Assembly (NCBI GenBank): GCA_016744065.1
Contig: JADGFA010000013.1
Location: forward strand, 18,059-82,058
Length of the DNA stretch: 64,000 nt
Origin: Gammaproteobacteria bacterium
GTDB lineage: Bacteria > Pseudomonadota > Gammaproteobacteria > SZUA-229
Direction: 5' to 3'
Both the position numbers and the translations under genes were made by a program. Shown one piece after another: positions 53,510-63,622 of the stretch (its first letter is position 1; the number at the start of each line of letters is the position of its first letter). Under the pieces are notes generated by a model. That model saw nothing but the letters and a program-made list of their open reading frames with translations, ran no database searches and was not told the origin of the DNA.

Positions 53510-56500
53510 TTAATTTTCAAGCACTTCTTCTGTTTCACCTGAAATGCGCCTGAAATATTCTTCATCTTCATCTTCGTCTTCATTTTCAACATCAAAACGC
53601 TGGTCTCGCGGCAACAGCACCGGGTCAGAGCCGACAACAAAATGACGTAAGTCGGTGAATATAGCTGGGTCTATATCAAGTAGCGTTTCAACTTCTGTTA
53701 CCTGAACACCATTTGCCGCAGCAAGTGTATCAGCCGATGTAAACTGCAATAATGAATTATCCCGTATATCTGTATCCGCGTTAGGCACTGGCTCTATGTA
53801 TATGGGGTCTAAACTTGCACGCATTAACAGCTCTACTTTGCCACTGATATCCAGCACCAATGGGCGTTGCAATGTACCCAAATTACCTTTAAAACCGATT
53901 AAACGTAAATTTGTAGCGGTTATATCCGGGTTATTAATATCTTCGTCACCTACGCCTAAAAAGCTACCATTGGCTGTACGCATACTTACCGTACCCGTGC
54001 CATCAGGAAAAAATTCTTCTGTCAGGTTTTGCACCAGTGTTATGTTATCTATAAAAACATCATCATTGGTTTCAAAATTAAAGTTACCTGTATCAGATGC
54101 ATTATTAACAATACTGGTTAGCGTAATATCACCACCGGTATTTTTTATATTAATATCGCCACTACCGGTATTCAATGCACTTAAATTAGATACCTGTATA
54201 TCAATATCTTTTGTTGTATCTGCTATCGCACCGGCACCAATACCATTAACCGCCGTAAAAGATGCTGTGGTCGCTACCACATTCAAGGCATTTGCATTTG
54301 CATCAATTAAGCTGTCTACCGTTGAAAAGCTGGCCGTGCCACCTGCACTAATACTATTTAGAGAAAGGTCTCCAGTGGTTGTACTAATATTTATATTCGA
54401 AGTCACACTGCTGTCATTTAACACCAGCGCCTGATCATTCACCACCGTTGCATTATTGGCACCTGAAATACCCAGGGTATTTAATAAATTAGCTTCAGTT
54501 AATGTAATATCACCATTACCACTGTTCAAATTAGTCGCCGTTGCTATATCTAAAATGGTACCCGACATCTGGGTTAAATTACCCGCCGTATTTACAGTTA
54601 AGCTATTGCTGGTAACATCCATTAATTGCAATGCATTAATATCACGTAAGTTCACATTCTGCGCAGCAATTACTCTAATTCTTGCAATATCATTTCCTGC
54701 ATTATCCAGCGTAATATCAGAAGCTCCTGCATCTAATATTGCCGTATCAATCACCCTTAATGCAGTAGCGCCATTTTGAATACCGCCTGATGTTGTCAGC
54801 GCATTAACAATACCAATATTACCCGATAAGCTAATCGTATTGGCTGTATTAATCTCTAAATTAGCAATTGTGCCATTAACCGACACAGTATCGGTTGCAT
54901 CTATATCCAGTAAACCATTTACTGTGGCACTATTAACTGAAAGGTTATCTACTTCATTTATTAAAACATCATTTGCCTGAACAATATTCAGGTTTTCAAG
55001 GTTAACCTGGTTTGTTGCAAAATCGATATCGCCAGCTGCTGTTGCATTAATAATTGTATTAGATGCTACCGTTAAAGTAGTAACACCACTGTTAACTCCA
55101 CCCGCTGTTGTGTTAATCGTCAGGTTATTCATATCACCTTCAATATTCACCAGGCCACCAGCATTTAGTGTAAGGTCACCATTTAGTACCGATGTGACTG
55201 AAACATCATTTGTATCCGCGATCACACTTGTTGCCGTATTACTTATGTTTATGGCATTAAAATCATTTGATGCATTATTTAAATCAATGCTTGCAGCCTG
55301 AAAACGGGTATTACCCGCCACCCTTAAAAAACTGTTTTGAGAAATGGCTGCTGTAGTATCTAATGTTAAATTACTGATAATCGCCGATGAAGATAATTGA
55401 ATATTTGCATCATTACGAATAGCAAGATCTGTTATTACAGTAGAAAACGATAATATATCTATAGGGCCCTGCAAACTATTTCGTGGGCGCAAAGCTAAAT
55501 CGACTTCAGTGAAATTATCCAGATTGATCGCCCCATCAGTAATAAAGCCCAATGTTGTCGAGCCACTTACGGTTAAAGCAGAATCCAGAATATTACTTAT
55601 TATACTACTCCCGACACCAAACCCGGCAAAAATATCTAACGAGGCCATATTTCCAGAGATATTTATATTATCAAATTCACTAATCTCAACAGCCGATGCA
55701 TTCACAATTTCTACATCATTAAGATTATTTATACTATTTAAAATAATATTACTGGTGCCCGCATCCAGTGTTGTTAAGCCGGTTACTGTTATTACACCCG
55801 TATCACTAATACCACCCGCAGCCGTTACATTTAACGTAGTTGCATCAATCCTATCCAGGCTAACCGTATCTACCGCTGTTAAATCAACTGTTGTTGCCGC
55901 TATATCGCCACTTTGTGTAATATCCTGCGCATCAATATCTAAAATATCAGTACTATCAACACTCACAATATCAATGTCATTCGCGCCATTGTTAATTGTG
56001 GCCGTACCCGCAGCAAGCACCTGCACACTGCTCAGATTATTGGTCATAGTTAAATTAATATCACCTCCGGTTGCCGATAAAACAGTTGGCCCCGCATGGC
56101 TTATTATCGTATTCTGGTCAATATCACCCGCCGTACTGGTTAACGTTAAAGTAGACGCATTACCCAGGGTAAAGTTATTAGTAAGCAAACTGGCACCACG
56201 TAAATTAATATCCCCGGTTACAACTATTCCATCCTGAAGCTCAAAAGCGGAACTATCTCTCACCGTTAAACTAGAAAGTGTATTAGCGATAATATTTAAA
56301 TCATTGGAAAAATTATTACCCGAAGAGTCTAATATAATGGCTCTACCATCTGGTACAGTTAAATTAGTAAACCCCCTTACTACTATATCCCCGATATCGG
56401 TAATATTGCCCTGCGCATTAACCGTTAAATCACCGGATACATCCATTGCACTTAGCTGAGTACCCAATAAATCGACATCAACAATATTAAAATTACCACC

Positions 56501-58879
56501 AACCGTTGCGGTTCCTGTGCCAATACTGGTCACTGAATTATTATTTATATTAACAGTTAGATTATTTGCATCGGCAATTGTAACCGCTGTACCACCATTA
56601 ATATTAACCAGCCCAAAATCATTCGCATTATTAATTAAAGCAATACTTCCCGAAGCAATTAAATTAGTATCACCCGCCACAATAAAATTACCGTTAGCGG
56701 ATATTCCTCCATTGGTTGCGATAATATTGACATCGCCATCAGGTGTTACACCCGCCCCACCAAAAACAGCCACCGGATCAAAACCCGAACTGGCTCCCGG
56801 CGCAGGTACGCGTGTATTAATTGTCGTGCCTGCTACCTGAACAAACTCTCTGCCACTGGCGGTAAAATTACCGCCCTGTAAATTGATATTATTATTAATG
56901 CGTACACTGCCAATCCCCGCATTGCCACCAGAGCCGGTGTTCGCCTGAAGAATTAAATTTAAAATATCGCCATCAGGGGTAAAAGTAGCCGGCATACCTG
57001 ATGTATTATCACCATCAGAGTCAAAAATAGCGCCATTAATAACAATATCTCGATGCGCCGTCAGGGTAAGCGTTGATGCATTCTCCCCATCACGTGTAGT
57101 GCTGCCAATATTATCGATATCAAGATCATCCACCAGAATAATATCACCGTAAAAGTAACTCTCGCCTGCGACCTGAGTGGTTTCTGGTGTTATATCGATT
57201 GGAGGTAAGCAAACACCCACAATACAAGGTTCATTAGGTATGTCTAATGGGACGCTTGTCTGGACGGTTACGTTTGCGCCATCTTGTAAAGCGTTTTGTA
57301 ATGTACCTATAAATAAATTTGAAATATTATCAGTCGAAGTAAAATCAGGAGCTACAGGAAATATAGGATTACTATTTGCTCCATTACTAATTGTTAACAC
57401 AGATGGGTCAATCAACCAATGACCATGTGAACCATTAACCGCACTTACATCTATATCCGGCGCCAGGTCAGCATAATCATGGCTTGAGGTTTCAATAAAG
57501 CCACCATCCCCCGCCTGTTGACCACCCCTTGCGGTTAATTCACCGTATGCCCTGGTCGTCTTATCTGACCAGACAATAATTTTCCCCGCATCTCCTTCAT
57601 TCAGCGCATCCGCATGAATACGGGTATGCTCGCCTAAATAAACCGCCTGGGCATTTTTAATCTTCGGATTCTTGCCCTGATAATCCCCGCCAATTAAAAC
57701 CTCGCCGCCACCATTAGCACCGGAGACATCAATAAGCGCATGATCAACTAAGCCAACACGGTCCCCCAGCACATGCACCGTGCCGCCTTCGCCTTCTTCA
57801 AGGGCCTGGGCTGAAACAACACTGTCATCGGTTAATAATACCGTGTCATTTGCATCAAACTTAACAGTGCCACCCTTACCACTGAGCGTATCCGCATTAA
57901 TCTCACCCCGGTGATTAATATTTTCACCACTTAACACCAGCGTGCCCGCATTTTTATCACCGGCTATATCAATCACACCCAGGTTACTGATATCACCATC
58001 TGGCCCGGCTAAATAAACCACCCCGTCCCGCTCTATCACCTGACCACTGGTAAATGAAAATACCTGCTGCCTGTCCATATTATTTAAACTGCTTTTAATC
58101 GCATCGGCCTGTTTTGCCGTCAGCACCACATTCCCCTGATGCGCGTCAATTAATCCGCTGTTTAAAATGGCCGGCTCATCCAGCTCTAAAATATCCGCAA
58201 GCACCGCCTGATTAATCTGAATACTAAGCTGATCATAATGATCAAAACGAACCAGAATATCACTGCCCGCCACCAGAGCCACGGTGCCAAAATGCGCCAC
58301 TAATAAACCCCGGTTGTTAATTTGCTGGCCCAGTAACACCAGAGCGCCCCCATCAATCACTTCCAGGCGACCTTCATTAACAATTAAACCCGAGGTATTT
58401 TCCAGAGCCTTAAAATTAAGCTCACCCCGCATAAAGTCATCGCTGCTCACATCCAGTGCAGCAACAAATAAGCCCCCGGCATTAACCGTTGCATTTTTAC
58501 CAAAGAAAACCCCATTTGGATTAACTAGAATAATCTGCCCATTGGCATTAATTGAACCGTGTATCTGAGATGCACTCTGATCGAGAATGCGATTTAAAGC
58601 GATGGCCGAACGACCCGGCTGATTAAAGTTAACCGATTCATTCTGATTAACATTAAAACTTTGCCAGTCAATCGCCAGGCGATGACTGAACTGGTTTATT
58701 GTCGTCGTCAGATTAGACTGACTAATATTGCCCGTCCCGCCAACAATATTGCCTCCCGCAGGATTAGCATAAAGACAGGGAGAAAAAACCAACTGGGTAA
58801 CAAAGACCGAGCAACCTAAAACATTTAACTGTTTATTAAACAATCGGTTTAAACAATTCTTTCCTTCAGTTAGTTTCAT
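53510..58879 (-). CDS. TpsA filamentous-haemagglutinin-like exoprotein
   Basis: 1789 residues. A long signal peptide (about 1-39, ending L-Y-A) precedes the TPS domain (N-I-V-G-G-T-G-N-I, then N-P-N-G-V-F-F-G-K, about 110-122), the part recognised by TpsB. The rest is a long series of Asn/Asp/Thr-rich beta-helix repeats (I-N-x-x-G-x-I, L-T-V-N), with an acidic tail ending E-E-V-L-E-N. No toxin domain is visible, so adhesion or biofilm is the likeliest role. Its 5' end has two broken copies to the right. Confidence 0.9.
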   Translation of the reverse strand: MKLTEGKNCLNRLFNKQLNVLGCSVFVTQLVFSPCLYANPAGGNIVGGTGNISQSNLTTTINQFSHRLAIDWQSFNVNQNESVNFNQPGRSAIALNRILDQSASQIHGSINANGQIILVNPNGVFFGKNATVNAGGLFVAALDVSSDDFMRGELNFKALENTSGLIVNEGRLEVIDGGALVLLGQQINNRGLLVAHFGTVALVAGSDILVRFDHYDQLSIQINQAVLADILELDEPAILNSGLIDAHQGNVVLTAKQADAIKSSLNNMDRQQVFSFTSGQVIERDGVVYLAGPDGDISNLGVIDIAGDKNAGTLVLSGENINHRGEINADTLSGKGGTVKFDANDTVLLTDDSVVSAQALEEGEGGTVHVLGDRVGLVDHALIDVSGANGGGEVLIGGDYQGKNPKIKNAQAVYLGEHTRIHADALNEGDAGKIIVWSDKTTRAYGELTARGGQQAGDGGFIETSSHDYADLAPDIDVSAVNGSHGHWLIDPSVLTISNGANSNPIFPVAPDFTSTDNISNLFIGTLQNALQDGANVTVQTSVPLDIPNEPCIVGVCLPPIDITPETTQVAGESYFYGDIILVDDLDIDNIGSTTRDGENASTLTLTAHRDIVINGAIFDSDGDNTSGMPATFTPDGDILNLILQANTGSGGNAGIGSVRINNNINLQGGNFTASGREFVQVAGTTINTRVPAPGASSGFDPVAVFGGAGVTPDGDVNIIATNGGISANGNFIVAGDTNLIASGSIALINNANDFGLVNINGGTAVTIADANNLTVNINNNSVTSIGTGTATVGGNFNIVDVDLLGTQLSAMDVSGDLTVNAQGNITDIGDIVVRGFTNLTVPDGRAIILDSSGNNFSNDLNIIANTLSSLTVRDSSAFELQDGIVVTGDINLRGASLLTNNFTLGNASTLTLTSTAGDIDQNTIISHAGPTVLSATGGDINLTMTNNLSSVQVLAAGTATINNGANDIDIVSVDSTDILDIDAQDITQSGDIAATTVDLTAVDTVSLDRIDATTLNVTAAGGISDTGVITVTGLTTLDAGTSNIILNSINNLNDVEIVNASAVEISEFDNINISGNMASLDIFAGFGVGSSIISNILDSALTVSGSTTLGFITDGAINLDNFTEVDLALRPRNSLQGPIDILSFSTVITDLAIRNDANIQLSSSAIISNLTLDTTAAISQNSFLRVAGNTRFQAASIDLNNASNDFNAINISNTATSVIADTNDVSVTSVLNGDLTLNAGGLVNIEGDMNNLTINTTAGGVNSGVTTLTVASNTIINATAAGDIDFATNQVNLENLNIVQANDVLINEVDNLSVNSATVNGLLDIDATDTVSVNGTIANLEINTANTISLSGNIGIVNALTTSGGIQNGATALRVIDTAILDAGASDITLDNAGNDIARIRVIAAQNVNLRDINALQLMDVTSNSLTVNTAGNLTQMSGTILDIATATNLNSGNGDITLTEANLLNTLGISGANNATVVNDQALVLNDSSVTSNINISTTTGDLSLNSISAGGTASFSTVDSLIDANANALNVVATTASFTAVNGIGAGAIADTTKDIDIQVSNLSALNTGSGDINIKNTGGDITLTSIVNNASDTGNFNFETNDDVFIDNITLVQNLTEEFFPDGTGTVSMRTANGSFLGVGDEDINNPDITATNLRLIGFKGNLGTLQRPLVLDISGKVELLMRASLDPIYIEPVPNADTDIRDNSLLQFTSADTLAAANGVQVTEVETLLDIDPAIFTDLRHFVVGSDPVLLPRDQRFDVENEDEDEDEEYFRRISGETEEVLEN

Positions 58880-58915
58880 CTAAAATTCTCTCCCTGCACA
58901 CGTTAAGACTTTAAA

Positions 58916-59695
58916 TTAATTTTTAGTTAAGACGACGGCACGTCCTCGATTACCATCAGCCGCCATTAACACAAGCGTTCCATTTGTATCGCCTTCTGTC
59001 CAGGCCAGGCCAGTATATGTCCCTGCTGACACAAAACAACCTCCTCCCCCCCCATCACTAATTAAATTAACTGCATACACATTAACCGAAGCTTCTATCA
59101 GACCAAAATCCCCTGTAAATCCACAATCAGCGCCATCACCTGAATCACCACTGTTTACAGCAATAACCCCATCACTACCAATATTCAATGTCATAGTCGC
59201 ATTTGAACCCGCTACAAAAATTCCCGACCAGGTCCCAGAAAGTCGACTTAAATCTGAACCCTTAGCATAAACAGAGGGTGTAGTATTAAAAACCATCGTT
59301 CCAGTCAGGTTAGACACTGATTCAACAAAGTCCACAGAGGCTGATGTCCCTGCAACATAACTTCCCTCATAAGTAATTGTATTTATACCAGAACCAGCAC
59401 CGCTGTATCTCTTTCCTGTACCAGCTAAAGATACCGTCTGATCGGTTAAATTAGCATCAAATAATTGCGATACACCATCTAAGTTATTTGATAACACCAT
59501 CATTCGGTTATTATATATAATGGCTTTTTCTTCAAGTCCATTAAACGTTGAATTTCCCCCTGTAATATTCCCTGTATAAATCCCATTCGGCGAAGTCACC
59601 GAACTTCCACCATCACTACTACATCCGGTTAACATAAAACCTGATACCACAACAAGAGCAGAAACTAACGATTTAATTCTAAAGATTTTTTCCAT
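58916..59695 (-). CDS. lipoprotein paralogue 1
   Basis: 259 residues from M-E-K-I-F-R-I-K-S-L. Signal peptide with lipobox F-M-L-T-G-C, then S-P-N-G-I-Y-T-G-N-I-T-G-G and a C-terminal pattern A-W-T-E-G-D-T-N-G-T-L-V-L...V-V-L-T-K-N, seen in all three paralogues. Beta-rich, possibly outer-membrane surface exposed. It lies upstream of tpsA in the same direction, 36 bases before its start. Family not recognised. The ATG at 59695 was chosen over one 7 codons upstream because a GGGGCG precedes it. Confidence 0.75.
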   Translation of the reverse strand: MEKIFRIKSLVSALVVVSGFMLTGCSSDGGSSVTSPNGIYTGNITGGNSTFNGLEEKAIIYNNRMMVLSNNLDGVSQLFDANLTDQTVSLAGTGKRYSGAGSGINTITYEGSYVAGTSASVDFVESVSNLTGTMVFNTTPSVYAKGSDLSRLSGTWSGIFVAGSNATMTLNIGSDGVIAVNSGDSGDGADCGFTGDFGLIEASVNVYAVNLISDGGGGGCFVSAGTYTGLAWTEGDTNGTLVLMAADGNRGRAVVLTKN

Positions 59696-59716
59696 TTTCA
59701 AACGCCCCGAGAGCAT

Positions 59717-60169
59717 AATTTATTAGATTTCAGAAAATACTAGCAAAATACGGCTTATAAGGCTACAGAGAACTGCTTAAAGTGAGAAGCAATATAATAA
59801 AAAATTTTAAAAAACAATGAGTTAGATTTTTAAAGCCATGTTAAATTTCTAAAAATCAGACTAATCCTGAACTAACTGATAAATAACTTGCCTTACAACA
59901 AACCTGTTATTCCTGAGCGAGAATAAAAAATCTGCTGCCACGAAACAACAGGACAGAGTATGACAGCCGATCCTTCGACTACGCTCAGGATGAGAGAAGT
60001 TTATTCTTTACCCATCACCATCGACAAAATGAATACCTTTAGCAGCAATATAAAAAAATAACAAAACTAACCCAATAACCAATTTTGACGAACAGCCAAA
60101 ACATAGATAGAATTCAATATGACAATATTAACAAACTTATAATCATTATACTCTTAAGGATAAGACTTC
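59717..60169. other. 453-base gene-free stretch, part of segmental duplication
   Basis: 59700-59880 is closely matched by 62395-62560 (shared GGCTTATAAGGCTACAGAGA). At about 59967-59995 lies one half of the palindromic repeat (CTTCGACTACGCTCAGGATG). No gene seen. Confidence 0.7.
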
Positions 60170-60733
60170 ATGCCTTCTAACATTCTCTCTCAGCTTCCCG
60201 AACTACAGAAACAATCTAACAAATACTTAAATCCTGTCATCATGTCTTTCCTGCATGACCACACTAAACCTCGAACTTTAGTTGAATCAGCATTAGTAGC
60301 AAGTGGAAAGTTTCAAATTAAACCAAAAAAAGGAGCTCCCTCACTTATTACCCCAAAAAACAGACAATCCAAAAGAAAAGTTAGCACTTTCTTACCGGGT
60401 AGCGAACATATTACAGATAAACTAAATAAAGAATTATTAGGTGGAGAAAGCTACCCTGTATTAACAGCTACATTAAGCCTGGCAACTGGAATAATTTCTG
60501 GGGGCGCTGGTCTTATTTTCACACTAGCAACCACAGGTCTTGCTCTAACAAAAACAACCAGTAAAGTTTTAGCTCGCCCAGGCGATGAAATATGGCATAT
60601 AGAAGAAATTGGTAAAGTAAACAATATCGCTATTTATGTATCGGCATTTTTTATAGTTGATCCATATAGAAACCAGACTTTCAATAAAGGCTGGCTTATT
60701 CATGAAGAACGTGAAGAAATAACCTTAAACTAG
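60170..60733 (+). CDS. hypothetical protein with hydrophobic segment
   Basis: 187 residues. A basic N-terminal half (K-P-K-K-G-A-P and R-Q-S-K-R-K-V) precedes a Gly/Ala-rich hydrophobic stretch (about 105-130) and a soluble end with W-H-I-E-E-I-G-K. The start is preceded by AAGGATAAGACTTC. No family recognised. It is the first of three same-strand genes set inside the duplicated lipoprotein region. Confidence 0.55.
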   Translation: MPSNILSQLPELQKQSNKYLNPVIMSFLHDHTKPRTLVESALVASGKFQIKPKKGAPSLITPKNRQSKRKVSTFLPGSEHITDKLNKELLGGESYPVLTATLSLATGIISGGAGLIFTLATTGLALTKTTSKVLARPGDEIWHIEEIGKVNNIAIYVSAFFIVDPYRNQTFNKGWLIHEEREEITLN

Positions 60734-60774
60734 CTCTCTATAACTATTCGAGAACAGGGACAGCAAATAACATC

Positions 60775-61125
60775 ATGAACATTTTTAATATAACTCGTTT
60801 AATGATAATAACATGCACACTATACTCTCATAATTTATTAGCCAATAATGAAAGCAATTTCACAGTAAAAGACTACTCTAAACTTTGCAATATATACAAA
60901 TACATTACTGCTAAGCCAATAAATTTATCATCAAAAGAAAAAGAAATGAAATTAACTCAGAACGTACAAGACAAATTACCCGTATTATTTAATAAGTTAT
61001 TTATTCACATAATTAAGGCAGACGTCGATATTCGATACAAACTTATAAAACAATATGCACAACAACAAAATAAGGTTTCATGGGATTGTGAAACCGCCCG
61101 TCTTTATTATACAACTCAATTTTAA
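60775..61125 (+). CDS. hypothetical secreted protein
   Basis: 116 residues with a signal peptide (about 1-23, ending L-L-A). The mature part is basic and helical, with Cys near each end (L-C-N-I-Y and W-D-C-E-T-A) that may form a disulphide. No family recognised. It follows the previous gene by 41 bases. Confidence 0.5.
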   Translation: MNIFNITRLMIITCTLYSHNLLANNESNFTVKDYSKLCNIYKYITAKPINLSSKEKEMKLTQNVQDKLPVLFNKLFIHIIKADVDIRYKLIKQYAQQQNKVSWDCETARLYYTTQF

Positions 61126-61139
61126 GCTCATCCATTCTC

Positions 61140-61463
61140 ATGAACTACATATTAGAAACGACATCCACCCAATCAGCACAACAAGAGCTGTATTTTGAAC
61201 TGAATAATGAAACCAATATAATTAAAAATAATGAATGGCACCTGAACAATATTGATATTGTTGTCCCTGTATTAATTATAATAATCGGCCTTTTTCAATT
61301 TATTTTACGAAAATGGATTATTCCAGTTTCTGACGATATTATAGAAAAACTTGAAAAACAATTCCCATCACAAGGGTTAATATACAATCCAATATTTGGT
61401 ATTTATATTGCAGTCACAGGCATAATATTATTAATAACACTAAATTTTTATATTTTTTTATAA
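61140..61463 (+). CDS. hypothetical protein with two transmembrane helices
   Basis: 107 residues. Helices at about 39-58 (I-V-V-P-V-L-I-I-I-I-G-L-F) and 86-107, separated by a short charged loop with I-I-E-K-L-E-K-Q. No family recognised. It follows the secreted protein by 14 bases; the three may form an operon. Confidence 0.5.
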   Translation: MNYILETTSTQSAQQELYFELNNETNIIKNNEWHLNNIDIVVPVLIIIIGLFQFILRKWIIPVSDDIIEKLEKQFPSQGLIYNPIFGIYIAVTGIILLITLNFYIFL

Positions 61464-61486
61464 AAAATGCAATTACCTCTTTCATA

Positions 61487-61552
61487 ACCTAAAACATTTA
61501 ACTGCTTATTAAATAATCGATTTAAACAATTCTTTCCTTCAGATTGTTTCAT
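61487..61552 (-). pseudogene. tpsA 5' fragment, copy 2
   Basis: From the ATG at 61552 the frame reads M-K-Q-S-E-G-K-N-C-L-N-R-L-F-N-K-Q-L-N-V-L-G, matching the first 22 residues of TpsA (M-K-L-T-E-G-K...), then diverges. It follows lipoprotein paralogue 2 as intact tpsA follows paralogue 1. Confidence 0.8.
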
Positions 61553-61588
61553 CTAGAACTCTCTCCCTGCATACGTTAAGACTTTAAA

Positions 61589-62389
61589 TTAATTTTTAGT
61601 TAAGACTACGGCACGCGCTTTATTTCCATCAGAAGTCAACAGTACCAGTGTTTCATCCGCAGCACCTTCTGTCCAGGCCAGACCACTAAAGGTACCCGCA
61701 CCTAAATCACAGACAATCACCTGATCCCCTCCATCACTTATCAAATTTAATGAATACACATTAACTGCTGAATCAAGAAGACTGAATGTGCCTGTAAAAC
61801 CACAACTCGAACCATTACTATCAATACTTGAAGCCACATCAATCATGCCATTGGCATTAATAGTAAGTGTCATCACTTTACCAAAACCTGAATCATAAAT
61901 ACCTGACCACGTGCCACTTAATCTGACCAGATCTGAACCTTTCGAATATATTGCTGGACTGGCCGTTAAATTTATCGTGCCTGGAGTTAATGTAACTGTA
62001 CCCGTTGTCTGCTCCACAAACTCAATGCTAGCAGAGCTTCCACTTACAAATGTCCCATCAATGATTAAATCATTTAGCTTTGATGGAAACGGAGAGTAAT
62101 TTGCGCCTGTTCCTGCAAGCGATACACTGGCATCAACCACTTCCATATCAAATATTTGACTTACACCATTAGAGTTATTTGATAACACCATTATACGGTT
62201 ATTATATATAACTGCTTTCTCTTCAAGCCCATTAAACGTTAAATTCCCTCCAGTAATACTCCCGGAATAAATCCCATTCGGCGAAGTCACCGAACTTCCA
62301 CCACCACTGCTTCCACAACCGGTTAACACAAGGCCAAGTACCACAACAGCAGCAGAAACTAACGATTTAATTCTAAAGATTTTTTCCAT
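61589..62389 (-). CDS. lipoprotein paralogue 2
   Basis: 266 residues from M-E-K-I-F-R-I-K-S-L. Lipobox V-L-T-G-C, then the shared S-P-N-G-I-Y-S-G-S-I-T-G-G and V-V-L-T-K-N ending. It differs from copy 1 mainly in the middle. It was duplicated together with flanking sequence on both sides (see findings). Confidence 0.75.
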   Translation of the reverse strand: MEKIFRIKSLVSAAVVVLGLVLTGCGSSGGGSSVTSPNGIYSGSITGGNLTFNGLEEKAVIYNNRIMVLSNNSNGVSQIFDMEVVDASVSLAGTGANYSPFPSKLNDLIIDGTFVSGSSASIEFVEQTTGTVTLTPGTINLTASPAIYSKGSDLVRLSGTWSGIYDSGFGKVMTLTINANGMIDVASSIDSNGSSCGFTGTFSLLDSAVNVYSLNLISDGGDQVIVCDLGAGTFSGLAWTEGAADETLVLLTSDGNKARAVVLTKN

Positions 62390-62712
62390 TTTCAAACGCC
62401 CCGAGAGCATGATTTATTAAATTTCAGAAAATACTAGCAAAATACGGCTTATAAGGCTACAGAGAACTACTTAAAGTGAGAAGCAATATAATAAAGTTTT
62501 TTAAAAAACAATGAGTTAGCTTTTTAAACCCATGTTAAATTTCTAAAAATCAGGCTAATCTTGAACGAGAGTAAAGCACCTGCTACTACAAAGTAACAGG
62601 ACAGAGTGTGACACCTGATCCTTCTACTTCTACTTCGCTCAGGATGACAGAAATATTTTATTTATCAATTTTCGTCAACAATTAATACTCTTAAAATCAA
62701 TATTTAAAGACA
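62390..62712. other. 323-base gene-free stretch with repeat half
   Basis: The first part duplicates 59700-59880. Near 62618-62650 lies a single half of the palindromic repeat (GATCCTT...CTTCGCTCAGGATGACAG). No gene seen. Confidence 0.7.
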
Positions 62713-62797
62713 GGTCAAAAAACAACCGAGTAACCTAAAAAAATAGCTGCTTATTCAATAATCGATTTAAACAACTTTTTCCTTCAGATTGTTTCAT
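62713..62797 (-). pseudogene. tpsA 5' fragment, copy 3
   Basis: From the ATG at 62797 the frame gives M-K-Q-S-E-G-K-S-C-L-N-R-L-L-N-K-Q-L then stops. A small deletion followed by CCGAGTAACC-type sequence shows it once extended further into tpsA. It follows lipoprotein paralogue 3. Confidence 0.75.
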
Positions 62798-62833
62798 CTA
62801 AAACTCCCTCCCTGCACACATTAAGGCTTTAAA

Positions 62834-63622
62834 TTAATTTTTTGTTAAGACTACGGCACGTCCTCGATTACCATCGGCCGCCATTAACACAAGCGTTCCA
62901 TTTGTATCACCTTCTGTCCAGGCCAGGCCAGTATATGTCCCCGCTGATACAAAACACCCAAACGCACTACCACCATCACTAATTAAATTAACCGCATACA
63001 CATTAACCGAAGCTTCAAGTACGTTAAAGGCACCAGTAAACCCACAATCAGCACCACCACCTTGATCACCACTACTTCCACCAATAACTCCACTAGCATC
63101 AATATTTAAAACCATCTGCGAGCCCACAACAAAAGTACCAGTCCATGTTCCAGCTAACCGACTTAAATCAGACCCTTTTGAATACAACGAAGTACTTGCA
63201 ACTAAATTCATAGTTCCAGAAGGCAAGGTTATAGCTCCTGTAGTTAATTCAGTAAAGTTAACTACAATACTTTGTCCCGAAGAGAAAGAACCATCATACC
63301 CAACCTCATTAAGATCAACGCCTGATGCACCATATCTCATTCCTGTACCAGTCAATGATACAGTTGATTCTGATAAATTATTATCAAAAATTTGAGATAC
63401 CCCATCTGCCTTATTTGACAAAACCATCATTCTGAAGCCATAAACAATCGCTTTTTCTTCTATACCATTTGAAGAAACATCCCCCCCCGTAATATTCCCT
63501 GTATAAATCCCATTCGGCGAAGTCACTGAACTTCCACTGTCACTACTACAACCAGTTAACACAAGGCCCGATACCACAACAGCAGCAGAAACTAACGATT
63601 TAATTCTAAAGATTTTTTCCAT
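62834..63622 (-). CDS. lipoprotein paralogue 3
   Basis: 262 residues with lipobox V-L-T-G-C at about 25 and the shared S-P-N-G-I-Y-T-G-N-I-T-G-G and A-W-T-E-G-D-T-N-G-T blocks. Its C-terminal third is nearly identical to copy 1, but the middle is diverged. AGGATATTTTAA precedes the ATG. Upstream sequence differs from copies 1 and 2, so it may be the oldest. Confidence 0.75.
   Translation of the reverse strand: MEKIFRIKSLVSAAVVVSGLVLTGCSSDSGSSVTSPNGIYTGNITGGDVSSNGIEEKAIVYGFRMMVLSNKADGVSQIFDNNLSESTVSLTGTGMRYGASGVDLNEVGYDGSFSSGQSIVVNFTELTTGAITLPSGTMNLVASTSLYSKGSDLSRLAGTWTGTFVVGSQMVLNIDASGVIGGSSGDQGGGADCGFTGAFNVLEASVNVYAVNLISDGGSAFGCFVSAGTYTGLAWTEGDTNGTLVLMAADGNRGRAVVLTKN

Noticed and set aside
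53796-58568. Several open frames on the + strand across tpsA (for example 53796-54434 and 55509-56237)
   Set aside because: They mirror the low-complexity repeats of tpsA in another frame and show no ribosome sites or family motifs.
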